Source: Roseobacter sp. GAI101 (GTDB lineage Bacteria > Pseudomonadota > Alphaproteobacteria > Rhodobacterales > Rhodobacteraceae). Taken from it: DNA of 64,000 nucleotides. Where the stretch lies: the NCBI RefSeq assembly GCF_000156335.1, contig NZ_DS999213.1, positions 3,278,111 through 3,342,110 of the forward strand, read 5' to 3'. The notes under the pieces were generated by a model. The model did not search any database. It was not told the origin of the DNA and saw nothing but the letters and a program-made list of their open reading frames with translations. Below, one piece after another: positions 61,325-64,000 of the stretch; positions within the stretch are counted from its first letter, which is position 1; every line of letters starts with the position of its first letter. The position numbers were made by a program, and so were the translations under genes.

Positions 61325-61855
61325 ATGCGAAATATTATGATGATGCTGGCAATGATGCTGGCGCTGGCTGCCTGTACCGCCAAACCGGATGCGGATGATC
61401 CGCTGCTGTCTGACCGTGTGCTGAAGATCGAAGAGTATTTCGACGGCCATGTCGTTGCCACGGGGCAGTTTCAAGACACGTTTGGCACAGTGCGCCGCCG
61501 CTTTGTCGCGGACATCAACGGCACTTGGGATGGTCAAACCCTGACCCTGATCGAGGATTTCGTATATGAAGACAAAAGCACCGAACGGCGCATCTGGAAA
61601 ATGACCAAGACCGGTCCTGATACGTGGACAGGTCAGGCGGATGGCGTGATTGGCACGGCGAAGGGGGTGGCGCGTGGCGATACGTTCAACTGGACGTATA
61701 AAATTGACCTGCCCGTGCCGGACGGCACCTTGCGCGTAAACTTTAACGACTGGTTCTGGCAGCTTAGCGAGACGCGAGTCTACAATCGCGCCTATATGAA
61801 GAAGTACGGCGTCGATATCGGCGAGGTACAGATCACCTTCGACAAGAAGCGCTAA
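61325..61855 (+). CDS. DUF3833-like lipoprotein
   Basis: A 176-residue protein. A lipobox is visible in the N-terminus (ALAAC, Cys at about 16), so it is probably a membrane-anchored lipoprotein. The rest resembles DUF3833 (VLKIEEYFDGHVVATGQFQD, then IEDFVYEDKSTERRIWKM). Function unknown. ATG 61325 is used; a GTG at 61322 is also possible. Its stop codon shares three bases with the yidD stop on the opposite strand. Confidence 0.78.
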   Translation: MRNIMMMLAMMLALAACTAKPDADDPLLSDRVLKIEEYFDGHVVATGQFQDTFGTVRRRFVADINGTWDGQTLTLIEDFVYEDKSTERRIWKMTKTGPDTWTGQADGVIGTAKGVARGDTFNWTYKIDLPVPDGTLRVNFNDWFWQLSETRVYNRAYMKKYGVDIGEVQITFDKKR

Positions 61856-62073
61856 TCCGGTACGTTGTCGATGCCGCTGTCGCCCCAGGGATGGCAGCGT
61901 GCTATGCGCCGCGCCGCAAGCCACCCGCCTTTGAGGCCGCCATGTTTGCGCAAGGCCTCAAGCGCATAGGCGCTGCAGGTGGGGTGATACCGGCAGTTGT
62001 GACCGACCCAGGGGCTGAAAATCAGCCGGTACCCTTTGACGGGCAAGGCCAATAGCCGGGCGAGCGGAGTCAT
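61852..62073 (-). CDS. yidD: Membrane protein insertion efficiency factor YidD
   Basis: A 73-residue protein with the family signature YHPTCSAYALEALRKHG and the C-terminal ARCHPWGDSGIDNVP. It overlaps rnpA by four bases (62070-62073). It assists YidC-dependent insertion. Three bases overlap the convergent lipoprotein gene. Confidence 0.95.
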   Translation of the reverse strand: MTPLARLLALPVKGYRLIFSPWVGHNCRYHPTCSAYALEALRKHGGLKGGWLAARRIARCHPWGDSGIDNVPD

Positions 62074-62465
62074 CTGAGCTTGCCGTGCAGAATACCAAGG
62101 GCTTTGGCGAAATCATCCTGCAACTGGCAAAAGGGCAGGATGGCCGTGGACCCCTGACGCCCAACCAAGACGTAGTCCATGCCATCAACCCCCTGATCGG
62201 GCAGCGCCAGACGGGCGACCTCGCGCAGGCGACGCTTGGCGCGGTTGCGCGCAACGGCATTGCCAACCTTCTTGGAGCAGGTGAAGCCGACCCGGATTCC
62301 ATCGGCTTCGCCTTCAGCACGTTTGCGCATCTGAAGGATAAAGCCGGGCATCGCCACGCGCGGCGATCTGGTGGCGCGTTGGAAATCAGGTCTGTTCTTT
62401 AGGGTCGTAACACGCAAAGAAACCGCCGGTGGCGTTTCCCTTTGGGCGGCTGTTGTGCCATCCAT
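62070..62465 (-). CDS. rnpA: Ribonuclease P protein component
   Basis: A 131-residue protein partner of RNase P RNA. It shows TLKNRPDFQRA and the RNR motif VGNAVARNRAKRRLREV. The start at ATG 62465 is supported by GGAGG ahead of it; earlier starts at 62486 and 62495 would add an unusual N-terminus. It is downstream of rpmH and coupled to yidD. Confidence 0.93.
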   Translation of the reverse strand: MDGTTAAQRETPPAVSLRVTTLKNRPDFQRATRSPRVAMPGFILQMRKRAEGEADGIRVGFTCSKKVGNAVARNRAKRRLREVARLALPDQGVDGMDYVLVGRQGSTAILPFCQLQDDFAKALGILHGKLR

Positions 62466-62511
62466 GGGTGCCTCCGACGGTGTCATATCTTGCAAGAACC
62501 GAAAACGCGTA

Positions 62512-62646
62512 TTACGCGCTCAGTTTGGCCCGGCCTTGTGCGCGGCGCGAGTTGATGATCTTTCGGCCCGCTTTTGTTGCCATGCGTGCGCGAAAACCGT
62601 GGCGACGCTTGCGCACCAGGTTTGAAGGTTGAAAGGTGCGTTTCAT
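62512..62646 (-). CDS. rpmH: 50S ribosomal protein L34
   Basis: A 44-residue L34 of normal length. It starts [18 protein letters not shown] and ends GRAKLSA, very basic throughout. It is the first gene of rpmH-rnpA-yidD. Confidence 0.96.
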   Translation of the reverse strand: MKRTFQPSNLVRKRRHGFRARMATKAGRKIINSRRAQGRAKLSA

Positions 62647-62714
62647 CGCTCCGACTCCACTTTATACGTTAGGTTTGCACCGGATTCGGCACATCACTGT
62701 CAATTCAAGCCCTG

Positions 62715-62743
62715 CCTCTAAAGGTGCTGCGCGCTCAAGTCAA
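62715..62743 (-). promoter_or_regulatory. Probable promoter of rpmH
   Basis: On the reverse strand: TTGACT (62743-62738), 17 bases, TAGAGG (62720-62715). It lies about 70 bases upstream of the rpmH start. The remainder of the gap to the gene at 62950 holds no gene I can recognise. Confidence 0.5.
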
Positions 62744-62949
62744 ACACTTGGGGCGGCTAAATTCACAACATTGCAATAAATTTGGCAAAACCCGGCGCTA
62801 ATGTTTCAATATGGTGGCCAAGGCTGCGGTTTCCGCCTGCAACTGCACTATGTGATCAAGCACCCGTGATCCCCCTACCTACCTGCGTGGTTTGGGGCCA
62901 TTTATGACGCAGGGGTCTTGCGACCGCGGAATTGAAAGTGACTTGACGT

Positions 62950-63684
62950 ATGATCGACCAGAGAACCGACAAACCCGCATGGCTTGGATATCTTCCGCTG
63001 GCGGTGATCTTGACGGTCGCTATCATAGGTTTCTTCACCCTGCGGGAGTATTTGAGCTTTGAAACGCTGCGCGATAATCGCGAGGCGTTGATCGCCTTTC
63101 GTGACGCACATTATGTGCTGACAGTAACCATTTTCATTGCAGCCTATATCCTGATTGTCGCCTTTTCACTGCCTGGTGCGGGGATTGCCACGATCACGGG
63201 CGGTTTCCTGTTCGGGACGGTCTTCGGCGTATTGTTCAATGTCACGAGCGCAACCATCGGTGCCGTCTTGATATTCATGGCGGCCCGCATGGGGCTCGGC
63301 GAACGGCTCAAGGCGCGGATGGATGCCTCAGAGGGGATGGTGCGCAAGATCAAGGAGGGAATCGATCAAAACCAATGGTCGATGTTGTTCTTCATCCGGC
63401 TGGTCCCGGCTGTGCCCTTTTTCGTGGCAAACCTGATTCCCGCGTTTCTGGGCGTGCTGCTGCACCGCTTCGTCATTTCGACCTTTCTTGGAATCATTCC
63501 CGGCTCGCTTGTGTATACTTCGGTCGGGGCCGGGCTGGGGGCGGTGTTCGCCCGCGGCGAGACACCGAATTTCGGGATCATCTTCGAACCGCACATCTTG
63601 TTCCCCATTCTGGGCCTTTGCGTACTTTCCTTGCTGCCCATCATCATCAAAGCCGTGACCGGCAAGAAGGAATTGCTGAAATGA
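62950..63684 (+). CDS. TVP38/TMEM64-family membrane protein
   Basis: A 244-residue protein with about five or six helices. The family core is PGAGIATITGGFLFGTVFGVLFN followed by IGAVLIFMAARMGLGERL (in part). The later block RLVPAVPFFVANLIPAFLGV is typical of the DedA-related SNARE-associated fold. Its stop overlaps the start of the flavoprotein gene by four bases. Confidence 0.88.
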   Translation: MIDQRTDKPAWLGYLPLAVILTVAIIGFFTLREYLSFETLRDNREALIAFRDAHYVLTVTIFIAAYILIVAFSLPGAGIATITGGFLFGTVFGVLFNVTSATIGAVLIFMAARMGLGERLKARMDASEGMVRKIKEGIDQNQWSMLFFIRLVPAVPFFVANLIPAFLGVLLHRFVISTFLGIIPGSLVYTSVGAGLGAVFARGETPNFGIIFEPHILFPILGLCVLSLLPIIIKAVTGKKELLK

Positions 63685-64000
63685 ATCGCATCACAACAGA
63701 TCTTTTGATTATTGGGGCCGGTTCCGGCGGGCTGTCCGTTGCTGCGGGCGCGGCGCAGATGGGGGCGGATGTCGTGCTGCTTGAGGGGCACAAGATGGGC
63801 GGCGATTGCCTGAACTACGGTTGCGTGCCCTCCAAGGCGCTGATCGCGACGGGCAAGGCGGCGCATAACCAGCGTCATAGCGCGCAATACGGCGTCGCGG
63901 ATGGCCCTGGCGAGGTTGATTACGCCGCCGCCAAGGACCACGTCGCGGACGTCATTGCACAGATCGCCCCGGTGGACAGCCAGGAACGGTTCGAAGGCTT
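63681..64000 (+). CDS. FAD-dependent disulfide oxidoreductase (mercuric reductase/Lpd-like), partial
   Basis: The first 106 codons of a flavoprotein running out of the window at 64000. The FAD-binding motif is IIGAGSGGLS (10-19). The redox-active disulfide is C43/C48 in GGDCLNYGCVPSKAL. The ATGA overlap with the TVP38 gene indicates coupling. Similar TVP38-plus-flavoprotein pairs occur in this group. Lpd and MerA cannot be told apart from this fragment. Confidence 0.88.
   Translation, partial: MNRITTDLLIIGAGSGGLSVAAGAAQMGADVVLLEGHKMGGDCLNYGCVPSKALIATGKAAHNQRHSAQYGVADGPGEVDYAAAKDHVADVIAQIAPVDSQERFEG

Overview
The window looks like chromosomal DNA of an alphaproteobacterium, most likely Rhodobacterales (Roseobacter/Paracoccaceae group). 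I infer this from recognised gene content: a bztABCD-type amino-acid ABC transporter, a yidC-MOSC-engB-argB run, an ATP12-type F1 assembly chaperone after rluC and a HAD phosphatase, a TVP38 protein translationally coupled to a mercuric-reductase-like flavoprotein, a 338-residue RpoA, and ribosomal protein L3 with a long Ala/Glu-rich tail. No database search was run; all family names are by eye.

Layout. 1-170 holds the 3' end of one tuf gene and its terminator. 216-4220: a GNAT acetyltransferase, tRNA-Trp(CCA), a membrane protein of unknown function, secE, nusG, and rplK-rplA behind a leader that resembles the 23S rRNA L1-binding site. 4345-5932: an accessory insert with a hexapeptide acetyltransferase and a glycosyltransferase-like protein. 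6146-16176: rplJ-rplL-rpoB-rpoC behind a promoter and an L10-type leader. 16335-18821: a DMT transporter and two tandem rhamnosyltransferase-like genes. 18938-23799: the str operon rpsL-rpsG-fusA-tuf, ending in a second tuf copy. 23903-25111: a secreted protein and a membrane protein resembling Pycsar TM effectors. 25188-43732: the S10, spc and alpha ribosomal-protein genes, broken into blocks by cspA-like plus DUF1206 genes, by a 65-residue ORF plus a TIGR02466 oxygenase, and by a 58-residue Cys/His-rich secreted peptide. Most blocks have their own TTG(A/C)-N16/17-TATA-like promoter.

43810-49343 is a compact forward run: Deg-type protease, rarA, crcB, rluC, HAD phosphatase, ATP12 chaperone. 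49525-53962 is bztABCD. 53992-62646 is mostly reverse strand: rpmH-rnpA-yidD, then ttcA, an EAL protein, yidC, MOSC, engB, argB and a SixA-like phosphatase, with a DUF3833-like lipoprotein gene facing the other way. The window ends in TVP38 and a truncated flavoprotein disulfide reductase.

Most of the window is translation, transcription and membrane-insertion housekeeping. The unusual content lies in the inserts between ribosomal blocks, in intergenic structure (three copies of a double-hairpin element, a family of AGGGTGGG hairpins, two of which supply stop codons, and several hairpins inside operons), in the duplicated tuf 3' region, and in the short secreted peptide at 37904-38080.
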